Assembly (NCBI GenBank): GCA_026545765.1
Contig: CM048841.1
Location: forward strand, 95,251,352 to 95,315,351
Length of the DNA stretch: 64,000 nucleotides
From: Plantago major
Lineage: Eukaryota > Streptophyta > Magnoliopsida > Lamiales > Plantaginaceae
Direction: 5' to 3'
In this document: in pieces, positions 1 through 12,400 of the stretch
Numbering within the stretch: the first letter of the stretch is position 1
How the letters are laid out: each line of letters starts with the position of its first letter
Notes under the pieces: generated by a model
Databases searched by the model: none
What the model saw: the letters and a program-made list of their open reading frames with translations, nothing else
Told to the model about the DNA's origin: nothing
Program-made: the position numbers and the translations under genes

Positions 1-233
1 GGAAGTAAGTACACATCATTTGATGCATCGATCATACTTAAACAAATGATTAATGAAAGATATACGGAGTGTACCTCTACCCCCACACCCATAACTTTAT
101 TCGTAACTCTACCCCTACAACTATAACACCATTTCCATGAAAGAGAAATAAAATCATAACATGTTTTTGCACAAATTTGTTGTTCATGTATAATTTATTG
201 ATGCGCTCTTATGTTTTCCTTGAAAAAAAATAG

Positions 234-1146
234 GATGTTACCCGAAACAAATTCTTGAGCTAATGAACGTGCCTGGCCTAAGTAGAATGCAAGTTGCAAG
301 CCACCTGCAGGTTCATTTAATGTCGTCTAGATTATGAATCGAACTGGAGCATTTTATGATCTCCATGTTATTTGACATGGATTTAAATAAATCTACAGAA
401 ATGCAGAGCCGGAAGTTGCAGATACGCTATTGGTGATGTCAAAGACCCAAATTATAATGAGGCTCTACATTATGAAATTCCCTCGGTAAGATCAAGAAGA
501 TTTGGTAAAATGCTTCGTGTAGCCAAAAATTGCAAGTAAAATCAAATGGTCAAGTGAATATACATCGTTATTTGGCTGAAGACCTGAAAATCAACACAAA
601 CATGCAGGAAAATATACCTGGTAATATTGATGAACATCGCAACGCTCACGCGTCCGTGCATACTGATACTCGAGGCCATAATTCCCACATTCATGCTCAT
701 AGAGAAGAATCCATGGGCCACATGCCAAATGTAAATGACAAGCCTGAAGGACTTGGAGAAGGTGATTTTTCCGTAGATGACATGATCATATCTAATGATC
801 TATTGATATTTAATGCCCCGAGTGGAATGAATACAAATACTACCCAAATTAATATAATCAATTGGGATGAGCTGCACAAGGACCTTGACTTGGATGATGA
901 ACTCTTTGCTAACCAGGTTAGTTCTTCTGAGTTTCATGGTTAATGCAAAACTTGCACATACAATTATCATTTAATTCCCCTTGCTATCTGAATTTTGAAC
1001 ATATCATGACAATATTTTTGCATAATTAAACAAACCAAGCATGATGTACTTTCTTCACGCAGATGGAGATGCCTATCATGCAAGAGAAATCGACAGATCA
1101 CCCGAGCCATGTAGCATCAGAACAAAGAAATGACGAACTCCCTTAA
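234..1146 (+). pseudogene. 3' part of a B-type response regulator-like (GARP/Myb-type) gene, frame conflict
   Basis: An exon at about 234–310 encodes the end of a GARP DNA-binding domain: [20 protein letters not shown], closely matching the [20 protein letters not shown] block of ARR-B cytokinin-response transcription factors. The next exon opens at 399 after an AG and continues in phase (KCRAGSCRYAIGDVKD...) rather than with the usual KYRLYL. That frame stops at 537–539. A second open frame, about 509–916, acidic and Asn/His-rich as ARR-B C-termini are, is followed by a clean GT donor at 917 and a last exon 1063–1146 ending in TAA. Joining the two frames needs either a very short intron (GTAAG at 486 to AG near 536, 51 nt) or a 1-nt frame change. 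The 5' end lies outside the window. It could be a divergent active gene or a decaying copy; the family call is firm, the gene's integrity is not. Confidence 0.6.
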
Positions 1147-1630
1147 TGGAGAAGAAGGAAAGATCAAAAGGATATGCTCTTTAATTGTCTATGCAAATAG
1201 AAGAAAATGGGTCAAGGCACTTTGCTTCCGACTTTGCATTTGGTTCTTAACCATTCCTTTATTGTGTATTTAGTGTTTCCTATTCTACTATCCTATTATT
1301 ACTTTTGTGCTTTATGTCTATAAGGTTACTCAAAATCTATTTGTAAATTGGTATTGTGGCTATCAATAAAATACTTCGGTTTCAATGTAATTAAATATTT
1401 TCTTATTTATTTTGACACTCTAAATAGCATTTTATTGTGTTATATTACTATATGCTACATTCTAATGCCACATAAAAAAAACATACACAAATAAATTATT
1501 AGCGAGACAAAAGGAGTATGTCAAAATGTCAATTTAATCTATGTTAGATTTGGCAAAACTTTATGAATTTTTACTAGGTTGTGATGATAAGCTAGTAATT
1601 TTCTTACATCTTCATGTTTTATTGGTCCAC

Positions 1631-1680
<50 letters not shown>

Positions 1681-2531
1681 TACATATGTCAACTCTATAT
1701 TTTGATATTGTTTGACTAAAATATTACACATAAGTGATCTTTATTGACTAGACAATAATGCAATATATAAAATTAAGTGAAATATATAAAATTACTTGAA
1801 AAAACTTACAAAACTCGGACAATTTTCTAAACTCCACACGTTCTTCTATCTTTATTTAAAATCATCACAATCCTTTCCAGCGAAACTAATTCTGGTATGT
1901 CTAGCATACTAATTAGGCATAAATAATAGATCGTGCGGTGCTAGGGTGTGGCTCCTCTGAAATAATTTCATATATTTGGACTCCCGGACTTATGCCTCCG
2001 GGTTTGTTAGTGGCTAATAACAAACCTCAATTGCTCTTTAAACCTAATAATCGATCACAGATCATCATCATTCCATTACAAACACATAACAGACCACATT
2101 AGCATACACAATTACACATAATACTCCCATTTAAAAAGTGTGTGTCAGTGTGTATCACACTAATCCAACAGTCCCACTGCACCTCATAATTAGCTTACGT
2201 TACTTTCTCCCAGAAACACAATTCTTTCAAATTTTTAAAATCAAGAATTGGATCACGCCAGCTCGGATTCCAACCAATCACCTTCCTCTTTTTGCCTCAA
2301 TTCCTTCAAAACTGACCTATTTTTCTGTACAAAAACTATCTCAGGTTCCTTTCCTTTTTCAAGAGTCCAGCCTTTTTTTGCACTATTATGTTATTATGCC
2401 GCCTGGTTTATAAATAATTATAGCAACTCTTCAAATTCCAAAGTTTGGATTTTTACTCTGTTTTTGCATTCACTGGGCTAAAGGGTCACCAAGAATCTGT
2501 TTTTTTGTTGTATTGGAGAAGTTGATTTGCA
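1147..2531. other. intergenic: ATT microsatellite and leader of the DeSI gene
   Basis: Between the response-regulator tail and the DeSI start I see a polyadenylation-type AT-rich stretch, an (ATT)n microsatellite at about 1633–1679, and from about 2130 a pyrimidine-rich leader (CTTTTT and TTCC runs) typical of a plant 5' UTR. Short open frames here overlap each other and look like chance. Confidence 0.5.
1633..1679. repeat. (ATT)n microsatellite
   Basis: About fifteen uninterrupted TTA/ATT units. Confidence 0.95.
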
Positions 2532-4007
2532 ATGTTATGCCGGAAAAGCTTGGTGAAAAGTAGCCGTGGATCGGTACCGGTGCATCTGAACGTGTATGAT
2601 CTCACCTCCATGAATGGCTACGCTTACTGGGTTGGCCTTGGTGTCTACCATTCTGGTGTTCAAGGTCAGTTTGTGCTCTGTTCAAGTATAAAGATCGAAT
2701 CTTTTTATACTTTTATTGAATTTGGAGGTTGGGTTTCTATTCTTGTTCTGCAATAATCCCAAATCAGATCTGTTTTTTCTTCTTTTTTTAATTTTGATGG
2801 AATAATGAACTTTCCAAGATTCTACCTTTTTTAGCTTATCTCAATATTGAGAGCTGAATTTGAATTGGTGGAATGGGAAATTTTCTTATTGGCAGTTCAT
2901 GGAATAGAGTATGCATTTGGAGCTCATGAGTATCCAACAACTGGAATATTTGAAGGTGAGCCAAAACAGTGTGATGGATTCACATTTAGGAAGTCGATTC
3001 TGATTGGATGGACTGATATGACTCAGAGAGAAGTCAGAGCAGTTATGGAGAAACTTTCTGAGAAGTACAGAGGAGATGCTTATAATCTCATTACCAAGAA
3101 TTGCAACCATTTCTGCAATGATGCATGTGTTAAGCTCACTGGAAATCCAATCCCTAATTGGGTTAATCGCCTCGCCAGGATCGGTAAGTTCTGCATTTTT
3201 AGCATTGATCTGTCCCAGTATTGTTTCGTAGTTTTTCAACCAAACGTGTCCATAGGTGGTGCCAACTAGTTTACTACCGGTACTAAAACGGGCCAAACGG
3301 AATGATTTTTCGTGTTTTTTCTGCCAGTTATTGTTATGTTTGTTTTGTGATTGCTGAAATGTGACAATAAATGCAAATAGGACTATAGGGTATAACTAGG
3401 CAAATTCTCTCCCTTAATGAGGCTGGTACAATTTGGTATTTGCCACAGTTGCTCAACAGTGCTTTAAAGTTACTTTCTTGTTAAAGAGTATTTGAAGTAT
3501 TTTTTAAGCAAAAGTCAGTTGGCATCCATGTGAAAATGCCCCATATAATTGCAAGAATTTTAGAACGGGAAAGTTCAGGACACTGTGAGATGTCAAAAAG
3601 CCTACTTTAGAAGGTCTCTGAAAAGTCCTACGTAACTAAAAAAGAAAAATGTTGACATACCAAGTATACTTGACTTCATTTAGTAGTAGTACAGGACTAC
3701 AAGTTGTATAACTGCATTTAGAAAATTTATTAACAATTGGAATTGTTATTGTTCTCTAGGTTTCTTATGCAGATGTGTCATTCCTGCTAACCTGAATTCA
3801 ACAAAAGTTGGACATCACAAAATTGAAGACAAAGTTTGCGAAGGAGAGAAGAAGAAACTTAGAAATCGATCAAACAGGTTCTCCGAGTCTTCCAATACGT
3901 CGTCATCCTCTCCATGCTCTCCTCCCATTACAACAGAGAAAGGCAGTCGAAATAGAAGCCCTACTACTCTTTCTTCACCGTTGATCATTGATTCTGCTGC
4001 AAATTAG
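2532..4007 (+). CDS. DeSI-like (PPPDE) deSUMOylating isopeptidase family protein
   Basis: Three exons, 2532–2664, 2896–3183 and 3760–4007, join in frame at GT–AG sites to give 222 residues. The PPPDE permuted papain-fold signature is complete: VYDLT near the N-terminus, YHSGV with the catalytic His at about residue 40, then VHGIEYAFGAHEYPTTGIFE, and NCNHFC with the catalytic Cys at about 114. The C-terminal third (FLCRC..., then Ser-rich SSNTSSSSSPCSPP) is low complexity and typical of the plant At4g17486-type members. Family members are cysteine proteases that can remove SUMO (some also ubiquitin) from proteins; substrate and localisation cannot be told from sequence. The first ATG after the leader (2532) fits the family N-terminus. 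It converges on the DCN1-like gene. Product class is very secure; the exact in vivo substrate is not. Confidence 0.93.
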
Positions 4008-5157
4008 AGACTACAACTAGTTAACTGAGGAAGGCCATATTTTTATACAAGGAATTTTCTGTTTTCTTCATTTTTATCTTACTGTGATCTTATATTGCCA
4101 ACAGTTTGGTGAGATGAAGTCTTGAAAATGTGTACATTAAAATTATTGCTGAATCACAATCTTTTTTACTTTCTTTTTCTTACATTTGCAGTTGTTTGAA
4201 CTTTGAACTATTTCTACAACAAATGTCAAGTGGCAGGTGAATGTAGGAAACATAACCCCTACAATTATGTGTTCCTAGAAAGTTGGTAGTATTTGTTTGA
4301 CCTGAATAATCAAGGACTAATGCAGTTCTGTCCTTTTGGGGATTAGTTAACCAAGAACTACTAGAATACTATAGGAGTACATAAAGGTTTGAGTAATGCA
4401 ACAACCAAAGTTCATTGGATCCACCAATGATCTCTGCATTTCCACATAAAGGACCACAGATCTTATCAGTTGCATGGTACTGAAAATAACTTGTTCAGTA
4501 CGAGAGATTATACCACAGACCGGATCTACAAGTAAATTGTAGATATTGTGTCTCATATTGTCTATTTAAACGTCCCAAATTCTTGTTTCGTAAAGGCTCA
4601 GGCATCTTATAGGAACCAAACTTTTTTTTTTCTGGCCTAAGATTATATTATGACATGGGTCCGGAGAATATTGTCCTTTAACAGCTTGATTTTATTCATT
4701 GCGACTGTTTTTGATTAAATAAAGATTTACCAAACCACTGGAATTATATCTCCACAAGTTTCTATCATGTTAAAGACTGAGAATATCTTTCAAGGGACCA
4801 CATTCACACAAATCAACTGTAAAACCACAAAAAAAAATTGGCCTGCTTAAAGCCTTAAACAGTAAACACCAATCACGGAACCGAGAAATGATTCAATCAT
4901 GTCACTATATACTCAAGGATGTAATTACTACAGGAGATGCTGTAAATGTATGATAAATTCTTTGAAGGTAAAATGAACAAGTAAAATGAACATATAGATG
5001 TCATTTCGCCATCTTGCAAGTATATTCAGACAAGGACTGGGTATAACAAGAGATTATGAACAGTTGAAACCAAGGTCTTTTGAGAGAGCAGTATATTCTA
5101 CTTCCGAACATGAACAGTATTGCAGCAATGAACCGGCTTCACCAAATAGTTACAAAC
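4008..5157. other. intergenic between convergent genes
   Basis: This holds the 3' ends of the DeSI gene (+) and the DCN1-like gene (−). I see AT-rich sequence with no conserved coding frame, RNA gene or repeat. Confidence 0.5.
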
Positions 5158-8100
5158 TCATCCCTGCTTCGCTTTCATCCAATCAACAAAATTGTCGAGA
5201 ATCAAAGGCCAAGCAAGATCTTCGTTGTAATTGTGAAAATCTGGAAAGCTGATCTGTGAAAATATCAGTATTCAAGAAACTTTATTAGTCCATCCATCAA
5301 GAAGAAAAGAGTTTTGACAGTTTGATGAGCGTATATAACACAGTTTTAAAATAAATACAACAGCTAGTTGGCGTATGCTGTGGATGCTAAATCGCTTTCT
5401 GAGTCCTCTCGAGGTGTAGGGAAAAAGGAAAACAATAGTTACCTCATTCATAAACCTAAAGAATCCCATCCACTGGTCCATGTTAATGACCTTGTAATCA
5501 TTCTGAATCTACAATCAAGCAAAAACGAGAAAACATGATAAGAAAATCTCGTCCAAATTCTGCAGCCAATAATAAATTGCTAAATTAGTCGACCCCAGGG
5601 TCTACTTTTACTACTATTCAAAGTTGGTTTGGAAATTTGTATCTGTGTACTTTGTCCAGTTGCGTTGTCTTGGTTTAAATAAGAAAAAGTTGAATTAATA
5701 GGCAACTACAAAACATAGTCACTTCATGAGCATTTGCATGGTTCCGTGGAGTATGAATGAACGTACAAAAATAAGAGCTTAAAGCCATACCTTCAGGTAT
5801 TGTGCCAATGCCCCCACTTGCGATGGAAATTTGGATCCTAGAACAAGTTCCAGCAGCATACATATATATTCAATGTCTATGCTCTTTTGCTTCTCGTCTG
5901 AATAACATGGAATATAAATTAATTAGTAGGGGAAACAGGAAGTAGAGCCTACAAAATGGGAAGTAGAAAATGGCTTGCATGACCTACCTGTGAGGCTAAA
6001 CTTGAATGAGTAAGAGAAAAAATCTGAGAAGTTTGATGGCCGATTCACCTTTAACAGAAGAAACATATCATATAATCGCTGTGAAAAGTGAAAACACCAA
6101 GTACGTTGACTCTTAATTCAACTGCGTGCAGAAAGTGCATGACTGCTTACCTCCCTCTCCAGATCCACAAGTGACGCCTTCAATTTGATTATTGTGTCAG
6201 TTCTCAGAGCTTTAAGGCCTCTCCGCCACTCATCCTAAGTAAAAACCAACAGTCAGATAAAGAATATCTGGGTCACCATGAGGTGATAGATACCAAACAC
6301 ATTTGGATTGATCGAGTTAACTCATAAACTAATCCACTGATAAAGCTTGAGGAAGTTTAGCCTGTTCTCAGAAAAACTTCATTATCAACCAATTGATATA
6401 AAGAAATATAGGACACAGGATGACAGTTGGGCGGATTACAATTCATGAGTTCAATCAGCAAATGTGGACGATGAGGTACATTTCTAAAAATACTTAACTA
6501 TATACACGGAACTTAATATGTGGATTAACATTCTTACCAATGTGAAATATCCCTGCTTTTCTGCTTGCATTTTCCTGCAAACAAGAGAAAACAGATCAAT
6601 ACCAAGTAATTAAAATATCTACTCAGTAGACCATACATATATGATTTACTTGCCATGCAAGCATCAATATCCGCACATCGGTATGAGGAACTCCCATCTC
6701 TAAACACAGGGACTCAATTCCTTCAGGTCTGTTAATAAAAAACACCAAATTAGAACCAAGCAAGCAAATATCAAGAGTAATGAATGTGAGACAGAACAAC
6801 AGATCACATAAAACGAGCTTGCCAGTTCAATGGCCCTGTAAAATATACCTTGAAGTTCTATGGAAGAAATAACCAATGCATAAGGAAGAAGTACGATTAT
6901 CGATAATCAATTTAAAGAACATTCAAGTTCCCTCTTGAAATCTGACTTCCTTAATTTGGACTGCATTGATGAATTCAACATATTTACTGTTAGCAAGTCT
7001 GGAAGAAAGTTTCTAATGTGTTTTTATGGTTCATCGGTTTAGTCGAGGAGCGCGAACAGAAATATAAAACCATCTTGATGACATTCTTACTTTTCTTTAT
7101 TACCAAAATAAAATAACAATTACAAGCTCGTGAAACTGTTTTCCACTAAAGCAAAATGCAAGCAGATATCTACATTATGCTATTTCTCAATCAGATTCAA
7201 CATAAATAGATTTCCGGGGTGGTTGACTATAAGAACTTAGACCATATAATGGGCCTTAACACAGATACATGAGATTCAAAAATAAAAATAGATAGTGTTG
7301 CTTACTCGATCAGATCACTGGATTTGTTAGCATATGCATAGAAGAGCTGGTCAACCCGCTCCAGCTCCTTCGATGCTGCTTTACCGGTCGCTGAAAGCAA
7401 ATAAAAACATGCCAGGTTGAGTGAAAGGTAGCAACACGACAGTCAATGAACATACAAAAAATCATAAGGCACACATGTACGTTTCCTATAAGTTCCAAAT
7501 GTTAACATAAACGACTTACAGTAAAACCTCTATAAATTAATAATTGTTTAGAATTTTGAAATGGATGATGCATATTTGGAGTATATATACATACTACATG
7601 AGTGTGATTATTATTGAATTACAGGAATAATAAATATACACTGGCTTTAGAAAAAATACTACTATTATCTTATTATTCACAAAGACAGACTGTAGATAAA
7701 TTATCTAGATACGGAGCTATGTTATTAATAAAATAAATTCAATTTATCACAAAAATGATCGATGGTGTAAATCAAAACGTTTATGATGTTAACAAAGAAA
7801 TGTATTTTTTGTATACGAAAAATCACGAATGGTGACTTGAGGTATGAGCTCACTCACAGACAGAAATCACTGAGAATCAATTTCATATTCCAATCACATC
7901 ATCTGATTATTATTATTATTATCTATAATAACCTACAGTACCCTGCAAGTAATTAGATCTCCCAAACAATCCCTCACCAAAAAACACCGAACATATTCAT
8001 GGCAATCGGCATGATCAATTGATCATCATATGAAATAACACAAATCCAATTATGCAACAGACAAATCAATCATATATGAAAATCACAAGAGCTGAAACAA

Positions 8101-8174
8101 CCTGCGCGAAAAAGATCCACGGTGGATGAATTACCGGAAGCTGCTGGGGCTTTTCGTGAAGAGGCACGAGGCAT
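5158..8174 (-). CDS. DCN1-like protein (defective in cullin neddylation), PONY domain
   Basis: Nine exons on the minus strand join in frame: 8174–8102, 7390–7306, 6728–6654, 6574–6538, 6234–6151, 6048–5988, 5897–5791, 5508–5443 and 5253–5158, giving 227 residues. The product follows the plant At1g15860-type DCN1-like protein: short basic N-terminus (MPRASSRKAPA), no UBA domain, then ERVDQLFYAYANKSSDLIEP, LMLAWKMQAEKQGYFT, EWRRGLKALRTDTI, KSIDIEYICMLLELVLGS, YKVINMDQWMGFFRFMNE and LAWPLILDNFVDW at the C-terminus. DCN1 proteins are scaffold E3 ligases that bring the NEDD8/RUB E2 to cullins, so this gene should promote activation of cullin–RING ligases. ATG 8174 is the first in frame; upstream in-frame codons lack another ATG. 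Intron 3 uses a GC donor (GCAAGT at 6653), required to keep LAWKMQ intact. Confidence 0.95.
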
Positions 8175-9455
8175 ATCTTTCCGATTGCAATTGAGAAGAG
8201 ACTGAAATGGGCCCTTTCTCTTCTCCAAAGAAGAAAAAGAGAAGAGGGCTTTTGCGAAATTCAGTATTGTTGGAGCTGCTGATGAAATCCAATCCAGAAA
8301 GCGGCGCAAGATAGTGGAACGTGCGCTTGTTTCTTCTTGATTAATGGCTGCTGATGATGATGATGATACAGTACTGTATGTATGCTCAATTTCCAGACGC
8401 TAGATTATCTATTGCTCTGCTACAGTGCCTACTCCAATCGATTCATTTCATTATTACTTCCTTCTCTTTCTTTTTTTACTTAATTTTGGAGTCAATTTTG
8501 CGAAATAGGATAGACGGATCAACACTATATACATATTTACCGAAACATTCTATATTTAGCTAGAACAAAAATCAAATCACATATTTAAAAAATTAAACAC
8601 GGTGTTTGAAGTTTCATAAATTATGATTTTTAGTTGAATATATTTGATTGGTAGTATATTGCAAATGCTTGTATTAATTTAACATCGTATAATTTTTCCC
8701 CGAAATTTTAAACCACTCCTCCCAAAATCATTTAAGATTTACCGTTTACTTATTTTCCTTCTCCTTCGATTTTAGATATGACATACCATAGTGAGCGTCC
8801 CACGTAAGATTTCCGGTTGATTTTTCAATCTATATCGGTCCCAAATTATTTTTGGATTATACGAGAGAAAATTAAAAGCTTCAATAGCTCCAATGAAAAT
8901 TTGTAACACATTTTCATTCGGGTTGAGGTTAGAAATGCTCCTAAAATGGCAACAAATGTGCAGAGCACTTGATCAAATATGTGTTCAGGATAATTTCTGG
9001 ATACAATGTATATGAAAAAAGTCATTAACCCAATCTATGCAATAATCTTCTGACTCTACAATCTCGTACTTTTGGACCTAAACAACCGCAAAAGCTCTAG
9101 GAAGCAGAGAAGACAAGACACTTGCAATTTCAGAACTATAAAAGAAAATCCAAATAATGTGGTTCCATGTAATGCTGGTTTGTGGTTTACATTGCAAATA
9201 CTCCGAGTACCGTATAACAAACCTAAAACTCTCATCCTTTGCAGGTATTTGAAACGGAAGACACAACTATTCTACAATTATGGTATTCTCCAACTTTATC
9301 TGCTCACTGACAAATATCAATACACCAAAAATTCCAAATCTCAAAACCTGTCACATGAAACCAGCCCGTCTATAAGTATTACAACACCATATGCCACAGA
9401 TCTAAGGCGCAGCAACACTGAAATACAAGTCTCAACCAGAGAATCTCAAACAGAT
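8175..9455. other. intergenic: DCN1-like promoter and NUP96 3' region
   Basis: Upstream of the DCN1-like start lies a leader with a small GATGATGATGATGA run near 8350. The rest is AT-rich, and the stretch from about 9070 is probably the NUP96 3' UTR. The open frames at 9072–9494 overlap each other and the NUP96 end and have no recognisable domain. Confidence 0.45.
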
Positions 9456-12400
9456 CTATTGTGCCATCTCAGAAAGAAAACATGTGAAGAGTGAAATAGC
9501 ATCCTGCAAATAGTACAGCCGTTGATCCTCTGCTAAAGGTCCCCTGAATACAGTGTCGAAGCAGCTTAGTTGGACCTCACCAGACAAATCCTCACCACAA
9601 TCAGAGAGAAGCAGACTACTAATCTCTTCAGCCATCTTCGAGTACACAACTCTGAGACATAAACAAAAGAAAATAATCAAATATGGAGTCTGATGAAGCC
9701 ACTGGTGAATCAGCTCAACCTTTTGTTGGGTGGGTTCATCTCTTTATTTAAAAGGGAAAGTGGAAACCTCAACCTTGATCGTGCTTCGCTAGAAACGGAA
9801 ATGGACTTTGCCATGACAGGAAATAGTCAACATTTATCAAGACACTAACACATGTTTATGATAAAGGAGCTAATACTAGATTGGTGAGCTTGCTTTTGGT
9901 GTGAATGAAACCCAACAGCTAAGTTCCATTGATCTAAAGCATTGTTCCATTGGACATGCCTTGATATCATAAAATAAAAATATATTCTGTAAAAAATAAG
10001 AAACCAACTACATAAGATAGTCTGCCTGTGTAATCTAATCTTTCAAGGTCTGTACTTACAATGTTAGTATAACTGTATAAGATAGCTCTAGCTTAGATAC
10101 CAATGATATGCAGTATTGACCTCCTTCCAAATATTTTGAAGAAATCCACCAAAAAAATAAAATGAATCGTGATAAACTGTATACAGTAAGGTGGTTAGAC
10201 CAAAGAAATCAATACCTTGCATCAAGAGATAATTTAGAGCCCCAAACTGCCAAAGACTTGTTTAGGCGAACAAGAAACTCTGCACATTCATCATTTTTCT
10301 TCTCAAGAGTGTCCTGCACAACAAGATTTATGAGCTCCCAAAAGACAGCTGTATAATCGACACCAGTCGCAGATGTAAAATTGGCAAGCATTTGTTATCT
10401 GTTTGGAACTATTGACAGTACTGAGTGTGTATAGACTATAGATTGACAGATTCAATAGAAATTATTGTATAGATCATGCAGGTTAATATGCCAGAAAAAT
10501 CTGTTTACTTTATGGAATTAACTGTAGGGATCTATGCCAACCTTATGTTTTATTATCGATTGTTGAGTCGTTGACATTGAAGATTGAACTAATAATTAAA
10601 GCAAGCAAAACTGAACACAGAAAGTCCAGCAATCAACTATGTGCTGCGCAATAATTTAAAAGAAACGCATACCAATTCAGTGACAGTGTTGCTGTCTTCT
10701 TGCAAGGAATTTCTCAACAAATAAAATGAAATATAAATTCCAGCACCAAGATCCCAATCTTCAATTTCAGACTTATGGTCCTCCATGGATGTAGCAAGCC
10801 TCCATATCTCCGAATCTTGTGCTACATGAAACAGGTATACCCATTAGAAATATAACTTCATTTTCAATCAAGAATAGAGTTCTGCAGAAGAATAAGCACT
10901 CTGAAATTGCACGTACAATAAAATTGCAAGCCCCAAAACAACAGAGTAGCCAACAAATTAAGGTTCGATCTGATTTCTGGATTAGAAGTTTATGTGAAAA
11001 ACAACAACAGACCGGAACTGCTAAAAGACCATCAACAAACATGTCAATATCTGGATCGTTGAAAATAGATAGAAATTTCTGCAACTTTTCTCTTTAACAG
11101 CAGCCCAATTTATTCAATGGAAAAAATGATGGACAGTGATTGAAATTCACGTCCAACAGTATTCAGATCTCCAGAATTTCGAACTCACTTTCTAAAAGTA
11201 ACCAAATGGACCTCAAAGACCTCAGACCCCATACAGGATACAACAATAAAACACGGCATATATAATTGCAAATATAAATGAATTCAACTAGCAAGAGTGC
11301 AAGACCTAAATGCAAGGAAAAGGCTGTGTGGGGTTTGTCTGTTCTTTACTTCTTTTATCGATCAAAACCTAAATAATACAGGACGAGAAAATGTGCTATT
11401 TACCTGACAAAAACAGAGAATGGGCAACTGAAGTTAAGAAAATTGCATGTGCTCTTTGCCAGTTTTCACATTCAAGAAAGTGATGCATGGCCTTCGGGAA
11501 ATCACCAATATAATTGAAATATATAGCCTGCATTTGTAGAAGAGGGTAAAGATATGATGAGATAGCCATGAGAATAATCTTTTCATTAACAATCATCAGA
11601 GAACACAAAAAAATAGGATCAGATGTTTAGCAACATTATTGTCGAGAGAAAGACGGGTGGAGCACTCAAATACAATACCAGATGTTTAGCAACATTGATG
11701 TAATGTTAAACCACAACCTCTTCCTGAAGTTAATGTTTCCAGGGAAAATAACTCACCAGTGCTTCATTTAACCATGCTGAAGGAATCCCAAGATTTTCAA
11801 TGAACTTCCATTGTGATTCCTGCTCACTCCAAACTTCACAATTCTGGAAGAGAATTTCCCTGATCACAGTTGCGTGCAAATATGGATAATCCTCACGATG
11901 TGGCATGTGAAGAGCTACATATATAGCCCAATGACATTTCCCAAGGGACAGCAACTGAGAAACAAATGCCATATCTAGAACATGAAGATCATTAGAACTG
12001 AAGGTTCCGATGGCTTCCAGAACTGCACGGTGATGCCATATCATGTGATAATCAAGTGGATCATTAGTGGAGGCAAAGGCACTGAACATGGTCTTTAGAG
12101 CTCCAAAGTCATTTTCTTGTCTAGCATGAAGGAGCATAAGATAATAAGCAAGATCATAATGCCCATCTATCACCCAATCATTCACAGATTCTGCAGGCCC
12201 TTCATCTATGTAAACTGGAACAGGATATGGAGCATTTCCCTCATTAAGAAGCTTCTGGTAAGTATTAAAAACATCAGGCAGTGGAATGTCCGGCGAAAGT
12301 TCATACCACATCAAAAGTCCTAAGAACCTTTTCCAGTCAACTTTCACACCGTGTAGGGCTCCACGAATGTTGCCTGCAAGTAACTCAAGAAGTCGCACCC

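Noticed and set aside
2138..2481. Two open frames upstream of the DeSI gene
   Set aside because: Overlapping, no domain, located in pyrimidine-rich leader sequence; most likely 5' UTR.
8175..8309. Longer N-terminus for the DCN1-like protein (MRRFLDW...)
   Set aside because: That extension starts at TTG, not ATG, and the family protein begins at the MPRASS position.
10209..10391. Start codon-like extension of NUP96 exon 4
   Set aside because: The AG at 10314 and the preserved frame from exon 3 place the exon start at 10313; the upstream part is intron.
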